Assembly (NCBI RefSeq): GCF_030253575.1
Contig: NC_080561.1
Span: forward strand, 11,704,001-11,768,000
Length of the DNA stretch: 64,000 nt
From: Rhododendron vialii
Taxonomy: Eukaryota > Streptophyta > Magnoliopsida > Ericales > Ericaceae
Reading direction: 5' to 3'
Under the pieces are notes generated by a model, which did no database searches, was not told the origin of the DNA, and worked only from the letters and a program-made list of their open reading frames with translations. Each line of letters begins with the position of its first letter. Position 1 is the stretch's first letter. The position numbers and the translations under genes were made by a program. Of the stretch, positions 33,332 to 44,774 are shown in pieces.

Positions 33332-35503
33332 CTAGATGAACTCGCCGAGGTAGATGTGGCCGTTGCCGTCAACCTCGTGGATCATGGCGGAGATCTTGTG
33401 TAACATCCTTTTTAATTGAGGTGCTTAAATGCTAAATTTAATAACTTAAAGGACTAAAGTGCATTTTTTTTAAAATTGTGCATGTGTGCCGTGTGTATGG
33501 TGTGGTGTTGTGTGTGTGTGTGTGTGTTCTTTTAAAACAAAAGAGAAAAAAAAATAGAAGAGAACAAACCCATCAGAAAGGTTTGTACCAAGTGAGAGAG
33601 AGAGAGAGAGAGATAGAGAGAGAGAGAGATCAGCCGTGAGGAGAGAAAGAAGAAGGAAGAAAGGGATTAAGGGTTTTGAAGCTTAATTAGGTAATCTTCA
33701 TCTTTTTAAGTGTTGAATTTTATATTTCTCATGCTAGGTTTCTTATTCTGCATCTAATATGCTCTGAATTGAAGCCATGGGAGAGGGGTTTTTAGGTTGG
33801 AGTTGAGTTTTATTCCAGAAAATTCGTGTATAGTATGATTATGCATAACTGTGTTGAACCAAATTGAATCTGTCCTGTTTTTGATGAATATTTCTTGTCG
33901 ACTTTCTAAACATTTTATTTTCTGGTAATTTTACTGGAGATGCCTCTGTGAGTGTAGTTTATGCTGTAAAAATTTCAGAATTTTCTGAGAAATGTGGAAA
34001 AAGATAAAAATCATGAACCGGACTGCAGTCAGATTCGCGTCTGTGCTGACAGCCCAGACACATGTTGGAAAAACGAGCATAACTTCTTGCTCGGGTATCG
34101 GTTTTACACACCGTTTCTTGATTCCGAAACTAGACTTGTATATCTTTCTGAATCTGTAAAGATTGTGCCTTATTTTGGTCTGAGAAAAATCAGTTTTGGT
34201 TCCGAAGTTAATAGTTTGGTAATTCTGAAATTCTGGGCAGGTTTTGTAGCTGTGTTCTTCATCAATTTTGTCATAGTTGAATATGCTTACTGACTATGGA
34301 TGCTGTTGAGTCTTAAACCTTGATCAGTTGATGTTTTTTTGGCGTTGGAAGTATTGGAAAAGATTGAGTATGTGATTTTTAATGAACATTCGATCGCAGA
34401 CTGTTTTGCTGGGTCTGTAGTTTCTGTTTTAGATGTTTAATTTCAATTGAGCATATCTTAGTCATTCGGAGTCCAATTTGGACAAAATTTATATCTAGAT
34501 TGATGTACTAGAAGTCTTCTTGCTAGTAGTGGCGGTCTTGTAGTATTCTTTGAAACCTATAGAATTCTATAGTCAGAAATCGATCAGTGGTTCTGTTGAT
34601 AATATGTGAAATTGTGGAATTCTTGGTTTTGGGTACGAATTGGTGAATTTACTTTTGTTCGGCATACGTTAAATAGTTGAATTGATGTAGAACATTGTTA
34701 ATGCATTTGTTAAAGCCTTAAAAGTATCTCTATACTAAAATGTTTGGCTTGTGGATAGGTGACGAGTCGGTGAATCAAGGAGCAGCGAAACCATAGTTGT
34801 ACTTTCTTTTGGAGTACGAGGTGAGTGTTTGATTCATAGATGTTGTTCTATATTGAATTAAACTTGAATGTTGGCTTAGTGCCCGGTGATTGGCTTTATG
34901 CCAAAAGGCTTTATGCGTTAAATTATTGGCTGTGTTTATGCCATATGGCTTTATGCCTTAAACTATTGACTGTGTGCCTGGTGATTGGCTTAATGCCAAA
35001 AGGCTTTATGCCTTAAATTATTGGCTGTGTGCCTGGTGTTGCTTTTAATTGCTTGGTTCACTGTTGACTGGTTGAGATATATCTTTTAGCTGTACCTTTA
35101 ATATGGAATTGCATCCATGTTTCATAACACTCCTGGATTCCATTTTGGAATCCAGTTTTGTAGGCGTTGTAGATACCCACTGCTGATCGTCGTGGGGTTG
35201 TACGCTCGCTTAGGGTAGCATGTCGGAAAGGCTGGACTAGTTTGGCAAAATTTTGTAGATAGTGATGTAGTGCAGCCGATGTTTATATTTGGTTCATTGT
35301 ATAGTTTAATGCTTTCTTAAGACTTCCGCTGTGTTTGTAAGAACGTTTAAGTTTTGCGTTATCAATAAAATGGCTGTTGGTTAATTTAATTGCTAGAATT
35401 TGAGTTATAGGAATGGGTTGGTGGTTGATGTTGCACCCTCACGTCGGTTTGGGCTCATTTGAGTGCTGACCCGGGGTGGGGTGTGACATCTTGTCGTTGG
35501 GCT
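33332..35503 (-). pseudogene. Degenerate EF-hand (calmodulin-like) fragment interrupted by the solo LTR
   Basis: On the minus strand, after removing the LTR (33399-35488), one frame reads ...PNDKISAMIHEVDGNGHIYL.. then GEFI and a stop at 33332. This resembles a calmodulin-like EF-hand (EVDxNGHIxxxEFI). Upstream on the same strand (35503-35679) is a Pro-rich repeat frame (APKAEVPPH.QAP units) in a different phase. Sequence between the two EF-hand halves is missing and the phase shifts, so it is a broken remnant. The identity is tentative. Confidence 0.4.
33399..35488 (+). mobile_element. Solo LTR, Ty3/gypsy-like, 2.09 kb, exact TSD
   Basis: Starts TGTAACATCC and ends GGGGTGTGACA, with TG...CA termini. 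TCTTG directly flanks both sides (33394-33398 and 35489-35493), an exact 5-bp duplication. No gag-pol on either side, so an LTR-LTR recombinant. Internal features: (GT)n near 33505-33527, (GA)n at 33594-33629, a repeated GGCTTTATGCC segment (about 34880-35040), and AATAAA near 35364. It interrupts the EF-hand fragment of the carrier element. Confidence 0.9.
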
Positions 35504-36004
35504 CCACGGACCATGGCGGCTTCGAGTTTGGGCGCCGGCGGTGGAGCTTGGTGGTGCGGAGGAACTTCGGCTTTGGGCGCCGGTCGCGGAGCTTGGCAGT
35601 GCGGAGGAACTTCGGCTTTGGGCGCCGACAGCAGAGCTTGATGTGTCGTTAAATTAACCTCGTTCAGCTTGATCTTCATAGAACTATGGAAGATGCAAAG
35701 GCTTGGGTGGCGACATCTCCTTACTGAACAAAGATCAAGCAGCTAGAATTTGAATGTGAAACAACGGACTTTTAATTTAGAATTTTATGGAGGATGAGTT
35801 GGTGATGGACGGAAATCTGGTGGGAGAATGAGGTTGTCGGTGTCGTCAGATTCTTCCAATGGATCGTCGTCGTCAGGGAGTAATAGTGCCAGTCTCTCTC
35901 TCGGGCAAAAAAGTCATTTCGCATGTAGCCGAGCCTATGCTGGTTTGGCAAAAATATTTCAGGATTGGATTCAAATTGAACCTAAAAAAAAAGACCCGCC
36001 TCTA

Positions 36005-36477
36005 ATTTTCTATTTGAAAATTAACAAGGTTTTGGGCCATATATGGCAGTTGGGTTGGGTTTTGGGTGGTAGGTGAGGCAAGTTAGGATTTATCTGTTGA
36101 TTTTTCTTTGCATAAGTGGAACAAATTAATAGCAGCACACCGGCTCCACCTCATCTTCTGTTAGACACATCAACAAAATTCTACAGTATCACTCAATTGA
36201 CGGCAAGGACAACATTGAACCATGATTTGCAAAATAGGAATTAAATTAGTACTGAATGTTGTTTTGTAGTTGAAATGAAGGAAGAGGAGGATGAGGTATG
36301 ATTTCGGCCTCATCAAGGGATATTAATTAATGACATCCCAAAATCCACCCATAAATAATACCCTGCGTCCCTCTACGCTCGGATAAACTAATCCCCCTGC
36401 ATCCCTTATACCCCTTGTCCAAATGCTTCCCAAACCAAGGATAAGAGTGAGCTCCACCTCCTTATCCCCCCACATAA
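36005..36477. other. Sequence with decayed MITE ends
   Basis: CCCTGCATCCCTTATACCCC and similar C-rich motifs near 36390-36475 pair with ATCCCATCCAAACGGGCC after the following LTR (39175-39193), suggesting an older MITE that the LTR split. No gene. Confidence 0.35.
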
Positions 36478-39116
36478 TGTAGAGACCCGTAAATTTTTAT
36501 TTTATTTTCTTTAATCGTTTAATATGTAAAAGATCGTATTTACATTAAATTATATGTTTATTAATGAGGTTATTCAGATATGCTTACCATTGTGTACCGG
36601 ACATTCGGAGAATAGTTGAACTTTGAGTTTCGGTATTAAAATGATGTTTGGAAGTGTTGATAGCAATCGGGGTTTAATTCGATGAACGTTGGCAAAAATT
36701 TCAAATCTATCCATGGTGTACAGGTACAACTTTTTCTATTACCAGTACATGCTGACCAGTGACCTTTTGTTCAGCACATTTGTGACCTGTACCGGTACTG
36801 TCATTTTTCAGTACCCCTGCAAAAATTCTAAAATTTCAGCACGCATTTCAGACCACTATAAATACACCATTTACCATTTTTTACACCCAAACCTATGAAA
36901 TAAACCTAGAAATACCCCCTTTCACCTATCCCACTCCAATCTCACTCAAATCTTTTGATTTCTACCTCAAATCTTTAAGATCCAAGGGTTTTTTACCTCA
37001 AGCTCACTTGATTCTCACATTTGGTGAACAAAGCGTAAGTTTTGTATTCTTGTTCTCACTCGTTGACTCTCAATCACATTTTTTTTCTCTCTTCTCTTAA
37101 TCACTTGTTGATGCATGCTTGTTTATCTTGTTTTTGGATTATATACACTCTAGATTTTGTAACAAAGCTTAGGAGGAGCTTGTTCTTAGTAGATTCAAGC
37201 TTGTAGCACTTGGTGTACTTAGGATTTTGCTCAAAACCCATTGTGGTAAGGATTTCTTACTCTTGTTATACGTTTATATGATGTTTATGTACCTAGATCG
37301 TGCTTTGTTTCATGCTTGAGGTTGGGTTTTGTATTTCGGTCGAATCTGAACATTCTGCTCGTTTTCTAGGTTTTAGCCAATTTCAAACGGCCATAACTTC
37401 TTCGTCCGATGTCCGTTTCATGTAAATTTTATATCGATTCGAAGGTCTTGAAGTCAGCTTTTATTTGCCATTAGAATTCTCTTAAAACTCTTAGTACATA
37501 GAAAGTTATGACCATTTGAGTAGAGATGTGTCAGTCTGCTGATGTCTGTAGCTACTCCTATGGTTGTTTTCGTTCCGTGTTATGACTCCCTATATGATTA
37601 GAACATGTTTAAGTCACCCTCGAGTATGATTGCTTGTGTCCTAATGGCTCGTTATTCGATCTTATCTCTTGGCACTCGTTAGATTATAATATTAGTGTCG
37701 TTGGGTAGGGAATGTACTGTAAGGTTGATAGGAGTACCGTGGACAATAAGGGGTAATGTGGTGAGTGTTATGGGTGGACATGAGCTTGTCTAGTGATTTG
37801 ATGAGTAGTATTGTGACTCGTATCATTGTGCCTCATTTTGTTGAGCTCTCTAGGTTCCTTTGGCACTGGTTCTATAAGATTCTCATTTAGAACTTAGCTG
37901 GTGATGTGTCATAGAGTCGTTGTGGGTTCGGTACGTGACGTAGGGCGTCGTGATAGACTTAGAGGAATAACGTGGACTTAAAGTATTTATCAATGTGCAA
38001 TGGGTTATGCTTATGGGTTTGTAATACATTGTTGATGATGTATGAACGAATGTGAACTTGAAAAATGATGTCTGCTTATATACGGATTGATAATGCTTTT
38101 ATATTTACGTGAGTTATGAATTCTGAATTGAGAGTCTTGCAATGTAAGGTGTGGTAATGCGAAAACCCAGGCGGAGAGAATTCAATGTGACATAAGGGGT
38201 GGTGACACAATTGAATGTCTCGCTTGATGAAGAGAATTTTGATTGACTTCAGAAGTCTATGTTGATGTTTGGATTGTTTGTTGCTTAGGATTGTGGTTGT
38301 TTAAAAGAGAATGAAAGGTTGGTTTCATTAAAGAAAGAAATTTGGATTTTGAATGAGGAATTTTATCAAAAATCCTTCGGTATTATTGAGCGAATCAAAG
38401 GATCCGGTATTTGGGCACAAATCAACGGATTTCGGTATTCAAGCTCGAATCAACGGAGTTTGACCTATAATGGTCTTGAGTTTTCTCTAAATTGTTTTGA
38501 AAATCAAAAAGTAAAGTTTTATGAACGAGGCTCTGTGGTGAATAGTATGAGTTTAAATGTTGATTCTAGTTGACGTATGAATGGTTAGAGACATCTATAG
38601 GACGTCTAGGATTCTCCAGTCTTAGTCCGCTTGTTCATAGTGGTAGCTCTTGTATCTCACATTCGTTAGTTGAAATTCATTCACTCTAGTTGCATATTTC
38701 ATATAACTTGAGTATAAATTTCTCTATTGAGCTAGTGTAACTCAACATATTATCAATTTCAGGTACATCTTAAGAATCTTGATGCAGAGTGCATGATGTG
38801 CATGCTTGATTTCATATCTTTTCAAAAGTCGTCATTGAGAAGTGGTTCAATCATCTTTTGTTTGATCTCTTGAAAAGATGTAATTATAAATTTATTTGAA
38901 CTCTTTTAACTTTAGATATCATGTACCCTTTAAATTTACCGTCATTGACTAACTATGAAATTTTGGGCTTTCATGCCAATATTGTAAATCTTAAAACTTA
39001 GGGACTTGCTTTTGTAAGTGATCACATGGGAACTCTCTTTGGATACTATCTATATTATTCGAAGTTTTTTTATTGAAAATAATTATTTATTTATGTTGAA
39101 AATCGAGGACGTGACA
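36478..39116 (+). mobile_element. Solo LTR, 2.64 kb, second family
   Basis: Starts TGTAGAGACCCGTAAATTTT and ends AATCGAGGACGTGACA. The flanks CATAA (36473-36477) and CATAT (39117-39121) match at 4 of 5. There is no gag-pol. Internal tracts such as GGCCATAACTTCTTCGTCCG (about 37390) are typical of large gypsy LTRs. The 16-bp string TTATCCCCCCACATAA occurs just before the LTR and again at about 39142-39157, which complicates the boundary (see findings). Confidence 0.65.
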
Positions 39117-39367
39117 CATATCTTTTTTTTTTGAACAGTTTATCCCCCCACATAACTGATTCCTTTCACTTATATCCCATCCAAACGGGCCTTTAATGTA
39201 TGCTAGTGTCTCACACGTGGTGTCTATTCAAAACCAGGGTGATGTTGATCATACTAGAATGAATATGGCAGAAAGATTCCACTTTATTTGAGATTCTTGA
39301 TCGTATGCTAAAATGAAATCGGCTTATTCTCTTTTTCGCAGTTGTGGTAAAAGATTTTTCTAACCAG

Positions 39368-39767
39368 CAGAGACGAAGCCAGGAATTTCACCACGCAGGC
39401 GCGATCGTGCATGCGAGAAAAAAATATAAATATACATGCATAATCACGTAAATACATTAAAATTCAAAATAACATAAATACATAAATTTGTTTAACTAAT
39501 GGGATCGATCTTGATGTATGTGTCTTGTTTCTCTTTATTGTTCATTTTCTTCTTTTTCATTCATTACAACTGGACGAATTTGGTACATGGGATTTCATTT
39601 TTACTAGTCAAAAAATAAAGAATTATGAGAAGTCTAAAACAATAATTGGGGAAAGACATACCTATAACTTAAATTTTACCAAAATTATAGGTTTTCAAAA
39701 TCTCTTCTCCTCTGACTCTATTTTCTCGAAATTGCATTGAAAGTCTTAACAATTAGGGATATTTGTG

Positions 39768-39804
<37 letters not shown>

Positions 39805-40131
39805 TGGTGTGCCATTGAGATTTTAGGACAAAAAGAAATAAAATTGTAAAACATTAAACTTATCTAACGAAAGGTGGAAGTTTATTACTTGAATATTCAC
39901 AATATTAACCCTATAGTTTTATGTTTTGTTATAGTTTAGCCCTTAGCCTTTAATAATTAATGTTGGTATCCTCGTAGTTCAAATGTTACAATTATTAATT
40001 TTTTTCAAAATTTTACACAGGGGCGAGCCTATATACTTTCACAGGAATTTTTTTTACATATAATAGTAGTGTTTCTTTTTCTTCTTACAGGCGCGATCAC
40101 CCCTACTGGCCCCTCCCTGGCTCCATCCTTG
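39368..40131. mobile_element. Non-autonomous hAT-type element
   Basis: Termini CAGAGACGAAGCCAGG and the complement of CCTGGCTCCATCCTTG. Flanks CTAACCAG (39360-39367) and CTATCCAG (40132-40139) match at 7 of 8. 764 bp without transposase. It carries a (GA)n microsatellite at 39771-39799 and GGCGCGATC repeats near both ends (39400 and 40090). Confidence 0.75.
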
Positions 40132-40590
40132 CTATCCAGTAACCACCTTAATTTTCAGATTTTTGAGAAATTCTTTAAACAATCGTAGAAACTTTATATT
40201 CATCCAAAAATCAGTTAGCAATGAGTGGAGAAATTTCTCATGTTATTAAGTAGTTGCTCATTACACTCCTAATGTGAGACTATATTTTCTTAATATCCCC
40301 CTCTTACGTGCAGCCGCATTTGAGATCTATCACGTGTAGCCTCTATTATTGTAGAGTCTTTTTGCTGGTTCGTCATCGCGGGGTGTTGATTATAAATTTT
40401 TAAAATGTAGAGTGGAACAGACCTGTCAAATATTTGGATTGTAAGTTCTACTGTAGTAGTATCACATAAGGGAAAATGGGCCAAGAAGTAGGCTTAGTTT
40501 GTAGTACTACTTAACTTTGATGACTGGCCTGGAACTTCTTTTGAAAACCAAAAGCCCAATTCAAATTGCATGTTTCCACGTATAGGCAAA

Positions 40591-40970
40591 TAGTCTTGCT
40601 ACACACACAACAGATCTGTGTGCAGATTATGCACAGATTTTTTTGGGGCCCATCACGGATCCCACACAAATCATTCGAGCCGTTCATTAAATGTAAAATA
40701 TTTTTTCAAGGGTCCCCGTAAAAAAATAAGCTCAATCCGATACCTATAGGTGCTTCATCTAATCATCTAACTTTTCATTCAGATTTTCGGATAATGAAAA
40801 GTTATAGGGTTGGATCGAGTTCCTATAGGTATCAGATTGAGCTTATTTTTTACTGAAACCCTTGAAAAAATATTTTACATTTAATGAACGGCTTGGATGA
40901 TTTGTGTGGGATCCATGGTGGGTCCCACAACGAAATCTGTGCACAATCTGCTATGTGTGTAGACTTTCTG
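40591..40970. mobile_element. Foldback Mutator-type MITE, copy 1 of 4
   Basis: Target duplication ATAGGCAAA(T) at 40582-40590 and 40971-40979. Ends GTCTTGCTACACACAC and the complement of TGTGTGTAGACTTTCTG. The two halves are almost fully complementary (GATCCCACACAAATCATTCG...CTTTTCATTCAGATTTTCGG and back), so the unit is one long hairpin. The 9-bp duplication points to Mutator-like transposition. Confidence 0.8.
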
Positions 40971-41070
40971 ATAGGCAAATCACATTTTCCGGAGCACAGC
41001 TATGGGTTCAGATGGGAATGAACCGATAGTGGTGCACAGATCGGTGAATGGAACTCACTTTGGGGTTTTA

Positions 41071-41828
41071 GAGCATCCACAGTGGAATAAGCAAAACAAA
41101 AAATTGTTAAAATTAGCAATGTTATATAAAAAAAGTGCTCACATTGAAATAACCAAACCTAACAACATCTTAACAACTCATCAAATTTTATTTCTCAAAC
41201 AAGTACATCAACATTACGCAAAAACCTTCTCTCTTCCACTCTCTTTCTCTCTCTCAACAATGTTTTCAAAAAATAATTTTAAAAAACTAAAACTTTCAGA
41301 TTTTTTTTTTGTTTTTTTCAGAAACTTTTTTTTTTTTTAACAAAAAACATATTTTTCAAAATTTTTAAATAACTATAAGTAAATAAAGTGTGTTTTTCAA
41401 AAATTTATTTTTGAAATTTCAAAACTCTTTTATAGATACAAAATTTGTTTTTTAAAAACTGTATTTATAGTTTTTAAAATTTCAAAACTATTTATGTAAA
41501 TATAATTCTTTCAAAAAATTTCCAAATTGTATTTACAGTTTTTAAGTGAACAAAGTGTGTTTTTTTTAAACTGTTTTTTCTTTTGAAAAACTTTTTTTTA
41601 AACTGTTTCTAACATAAACTTTTTTTTTCCCTTCAAAAATGGTTTTTTCAAAAAATATGTGTGAAATGAAGGGAAAAAGTTTGGCGGACCCATTGATTTT
41701 GATTATGGGTAAAAAATAATCAATGTGGGATTTAATATTGCTAACTTTAGCAATATCTAAATGAATAATCAAAATTTGATGTAGCATGTTTTGATTATTT
41801 ACATTTCCTTATTCCACTGCTGATGCTC
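41071..41828. mobile_element. Harbinger-type (Tourist-like) non-autonomous element, copy 2
   Basis: TTA at 41068-41070 and 41829-41831. Termini GAGCATCCACAGTGGAATAA and the complement of CCACTGCTGATGCTC. 758 bp, T-rich interior, no transposase. It shares blocks with 15706-16441 (CAAGTACATCAACATTACGC, CAACTCATCAAATTTTA). Confidence 0.85.
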
Positions 41829-42287
41829 TTATATGGATAATCTAAGTCGTTCATTAATTAAAATAACTTTCTTGAGTGGTCTTTCAAAAATTGAGCTCAA
41901 TCAAATAACTGTAAGTGCTTCATCCAATGGACTAATTTTTCATTCAAAATTTTGACAATAAGTTTGATAATTGGATCAAAAACTTATAATTATCTAATCA
42001 TCCGATTGAGTTGAATTCTTGCCCTCACAAAGTTATGTTGTGTTTGGATGAGTTTTTGAGAAATTTTTTATAAGAGTAATAATTGAAAGTAGGGGTAATG
42101 AGTGAAAAGAGATATAAAGAGAAATGAGAATAATGATTGGAGATAGATGTAATGAGTGAAAAATAATAATTAAAAGTAGAGGTAATGAATATTTTTTGAG
42201 TTAAATTTTTTTTTTTTAAATCTTGATCCAAATAAGACATTAATATTTTAAATTTAATTAACAACTCAGATTATTTATATAGAACTA

Positions 42288-42679
42288 CAGAAATGCTACA
42301 CACACATACAATCTGTGCACAGATTGTGCACAGATTTTGTTGTGGGACCCACCACGGGTTCCACACAAATCATCCGAGCCGTTCGTTAAATGTAAAATAT
42401 TTTTTCAAGGGTCCCCGTAAAAAATAATCTCAATCCGATACCTATAGATGCTCGATCCAATCGTATAACTTTTCATTATCCGAAAATCTGAATGAAAAGT
42501 TAGATGGTTGGATGAAGTACCTATAGGTATTGGATTGAGCTTATTTTTTACGGGGACCATTGAAAAAATGTTTTACATTTAATGAACGGCTTGGATGATT
42601 TGTGTGGGATCCGTGGTGGGCTCCACAATGAAATCTGTGCACAATCTGTGCACAAAAATCTGTACCGGTAGCAGGACTC
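42288..42679. mobile_element. Foldback Mutator-type MITE, copy 2 of 4
   Basis: Exact 9-bp duplication ATAGAACTA at 42279-42287 and 42680-42688. Ends CAGAAATGCTACACACAC and the complement of GGTAGCAGGACTC. Contains the TCTGTGCACAGATTGTGCAC palindrome and the same foldback arms as the other copies. Confidence 0.85.
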
Positions 42680-42877
42680 ATAGAACTATTGTATTTTTTG
42701 GCTTTATCCTAAACCGGTCGAGTTTCTTGGCAACGGTCCGCTTTTTTTGGTCCGTACGCTGGTACTTCGCTACTGGACAAAGTGGCCGATAGGATTTGGG
42801 AATGAGCTCTGCAAGAATTGGGGACCACAGTGGGGAGAGAAGACCACCCTCACGTGGCCAACCCAACGAACTACGCT

Positions 42878-43110
42878 GAAAAATTTTCAGTGTCGGGTGA
42901 GTAGAACGTTGTGACCATTCGGCGCATTCGAGTCGTCCAGTGTATTTTTGAACTGCTTGGATTGGAGAGAGTAAAAAGAGAGAGAAATTATTGGGGTGAG
43001 AGGAGAGAGAAAATTTCAATTCGAGCGATCCAAAAGTGTATTGGATGGTCTGGGTGTACCGAATGGGTACAACGTGAAATATATCCACCTGGCACCGAAA
43101 AATTTCTCAT
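42878..43110. mobile_element. TIR MITE with GAAAAATTTT ends
   Basis: CTGAAAAATTTTCAGTGTCG...ACGTTGTGACCATTCGGC is mirrored at the right by ...CGAATGGGTACAACGTGAAA...CTGGCACCGAAAAATTTCTC. Arms of about 90 bp. Overlapping frames of 91-136 aa on opposite strands are palindrome artefacts. Confidence 0.6.
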
Positions 43111-43350
43111 TCGTTCCAATTTTTCCTTCTTAAAAAATACAGTAATTACTTATTTTCAATTTTCAAACTCAAAAATAATGTATTGACTAAATAATTTTTT
43201 GATTTTTTTTGCACCGTTCAAAAGATTTCAATGAGATCTATCAAATAAGATCCATATTGCTAGAAAAATTATTTACGTAAACACATTATTTTTGAGTTTA
43301 AAATCACCTTCTTAAAAAATAAGCACTTATTTTGAAAATTGGAACAGGCC
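43105..43350. mobile_element. MITE of the three-copy family (copy C)
   Basis: Cleanest copy of the family seen at 5255 and 7617: CACCGTTCAAAAGATTTCAA, ATCTATCAAATAAGATCCAT, ATTTACGTAAACACATTATT. Ends GTTCCAATTTTTCC and the complement of TGAAAATTGGAACAG form the inverted termini. It abuts the preceding MITE with essentially no spacer. Confidence 0.65.
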
Positions 43351-43974
43351 CATCCCAGTAGATTTTAATGATATCCGATCAAGCTAATTTTTTAAAAGAA
43401 AAATTCTAAAACCAGCCCAATAGACTGACAATAATAAGTGTGTGAATGTGTATTAAAGGGTATAAAAAGTACACAGAACTCGTGTTTTTTTGTCTTCTAG
43501 TGTGCTTATCGTCAACTCAGTGAGCTGACAATAGCAAGACCGTTTCTAAAAAAGTTGTTCTACTCGACGAGTTTTACGAAGCGAACCATTTCTGATAATC
43601 GAAGCAAGACCGGAGCAGGCCCTGCTCGTCCGGGACAACAAGGCGCTGTCCCTCCATGGTTCCCATTAGTGTTGAATAGTTGTGGAGCCAAACCGGCGGA
43701 CTTTGTTCGCTTTCGGTTTCCAAAATCACTCCCGCTCGATCTCTCAAAGCACGATCTCTAATAAATTTTCTCTTCAATTATTATGTGAGCAATGCTAGGG
43801 ACTCCAAAAAGTTTCTCTAAAATGTCTCCGACCGAAAGAGAAATCTATGATTCAAATTCACTTGGATGTTTGGGTTCCATACATCAAAATGTATATCAAT
43901 CATTGATTTCACTTTTGGCGATATTTTTGGAGGTACAGAGAGTTATTGCTACTATTATTTTGAATTTTTTTCTC

Positions 43975-44364
43975 GAGAGCTGCTACACACACAGCAGTCT
44001 GTGCACAGATTGTGCACAGATTTTTTTGTGGGGCCCACCATGGGTCCCACACAAATTATCCAAGCCATTCATTAAATGTAAAACAGTTTTTCAAAGGTCC
44101 TTGTAAAAAACAGGCTCAATCCAATGCCTATAGGTGTTTCATCCAACCATCTAACTTTTCATTCAGATTTTCGGTTAATAAAAAGTTGTGGTTGGATCGA
44201 GCACGTATAGGTATCGGATTGAGCTTATTTTTTGTGGGGTCCCTTGAAAAAGCGTTTTACATTTAATGAACGGCTCGGATGATTCGTGTGGGATCCGTAG
44301 TGGGCCTCACAATAAAATCTGTGCACAATCTGTGCACAAAGTGTATGTGTGTGTAGACTTTCTG
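43975..44364. mobile_element. Foldback Mutator-type MITE, copy 3 of 4
   Basis: Exact 9-bp duplication TTTTTTCTC at 43966-43974 and 44365-44373 (low complexity, so less decisive alone). Ends GAGAGCTGCTACACACAC and the complement of GTGTGTAGACTTTCTG. Same foldback arms and TGTGCACAGATTGTGCACAG core. Confidence 0.8.
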
Positions 44365-44774
44365 TTTTTTCTCTCTCTCCCTCCACTTATATTACCTCCC
44401 AAAAATCACCTTCAACGCCACCTTGAAGAATTTTTCCAACCCACCTTGGAGCGATAATGCAATTGCAGAAGGGAAAAAAATTTCTACAACCATACACACT
44501 CACGCAAATATTTTTACACATATATTATGTGGGGTCCACACACACTGGAGACATAAATGCTACGAAAGTAGTATGAAAAAAAAAAAATTGGCTCGTCATG
44601 TTTCCGAATCAAAAATCAATTTTTGTAGAATTTCAAAACCAAAGAGACAGGAAAAAGAGAGGATCAAAATTCATCTCGTTCGATTTTCTTCGGAAGGTTC
44701 ACTCGATATAGCAACTTTGTCTTACAACCCTAGCAAAAGGTTTTGATGTGTGAGCCCACCTTGGCATGAAGTTG

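Larger units (their letters stand above)
31663..36004. mobile_element. Second terminal-repeat element with different cargo (copy 2), split by a solo LTR
   Basis: From 31663 (ATTCTTCTTAACTTTTTGTG, TACATGTCCATTTTTAGTAA) it follows copy 1 from 29515 closely through the motif array. It then carries unrelated cargo (32890-33398 and 35489-35900) and ends with the same right terminal repeat (35905-36004: GCCGAGCCTATGCTGGTTTG ... CCCGCCTCTA). Copy 2 lacks the duplicated outer left end, joining copy 1 almost head to tail. A 66-aa frame at 33064-33264 (AELYFNADKIEQFMNL...) may be captured coding sequence that I do not recognise. Confidence 0.5.

Noticed and set aside
42678-43186. 136- and 91-aa ORFs on opposite strands
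   Set aside because: They arise from the palindromic MITE at 42878-43110 and adjoining MITEs.
43555-43777. 68-aa GC-richer ORF considered as an rRNA or gene fragment
   Set aside because: No match to rRNA that I can recognise, and overlapping frames on both strands without domain.
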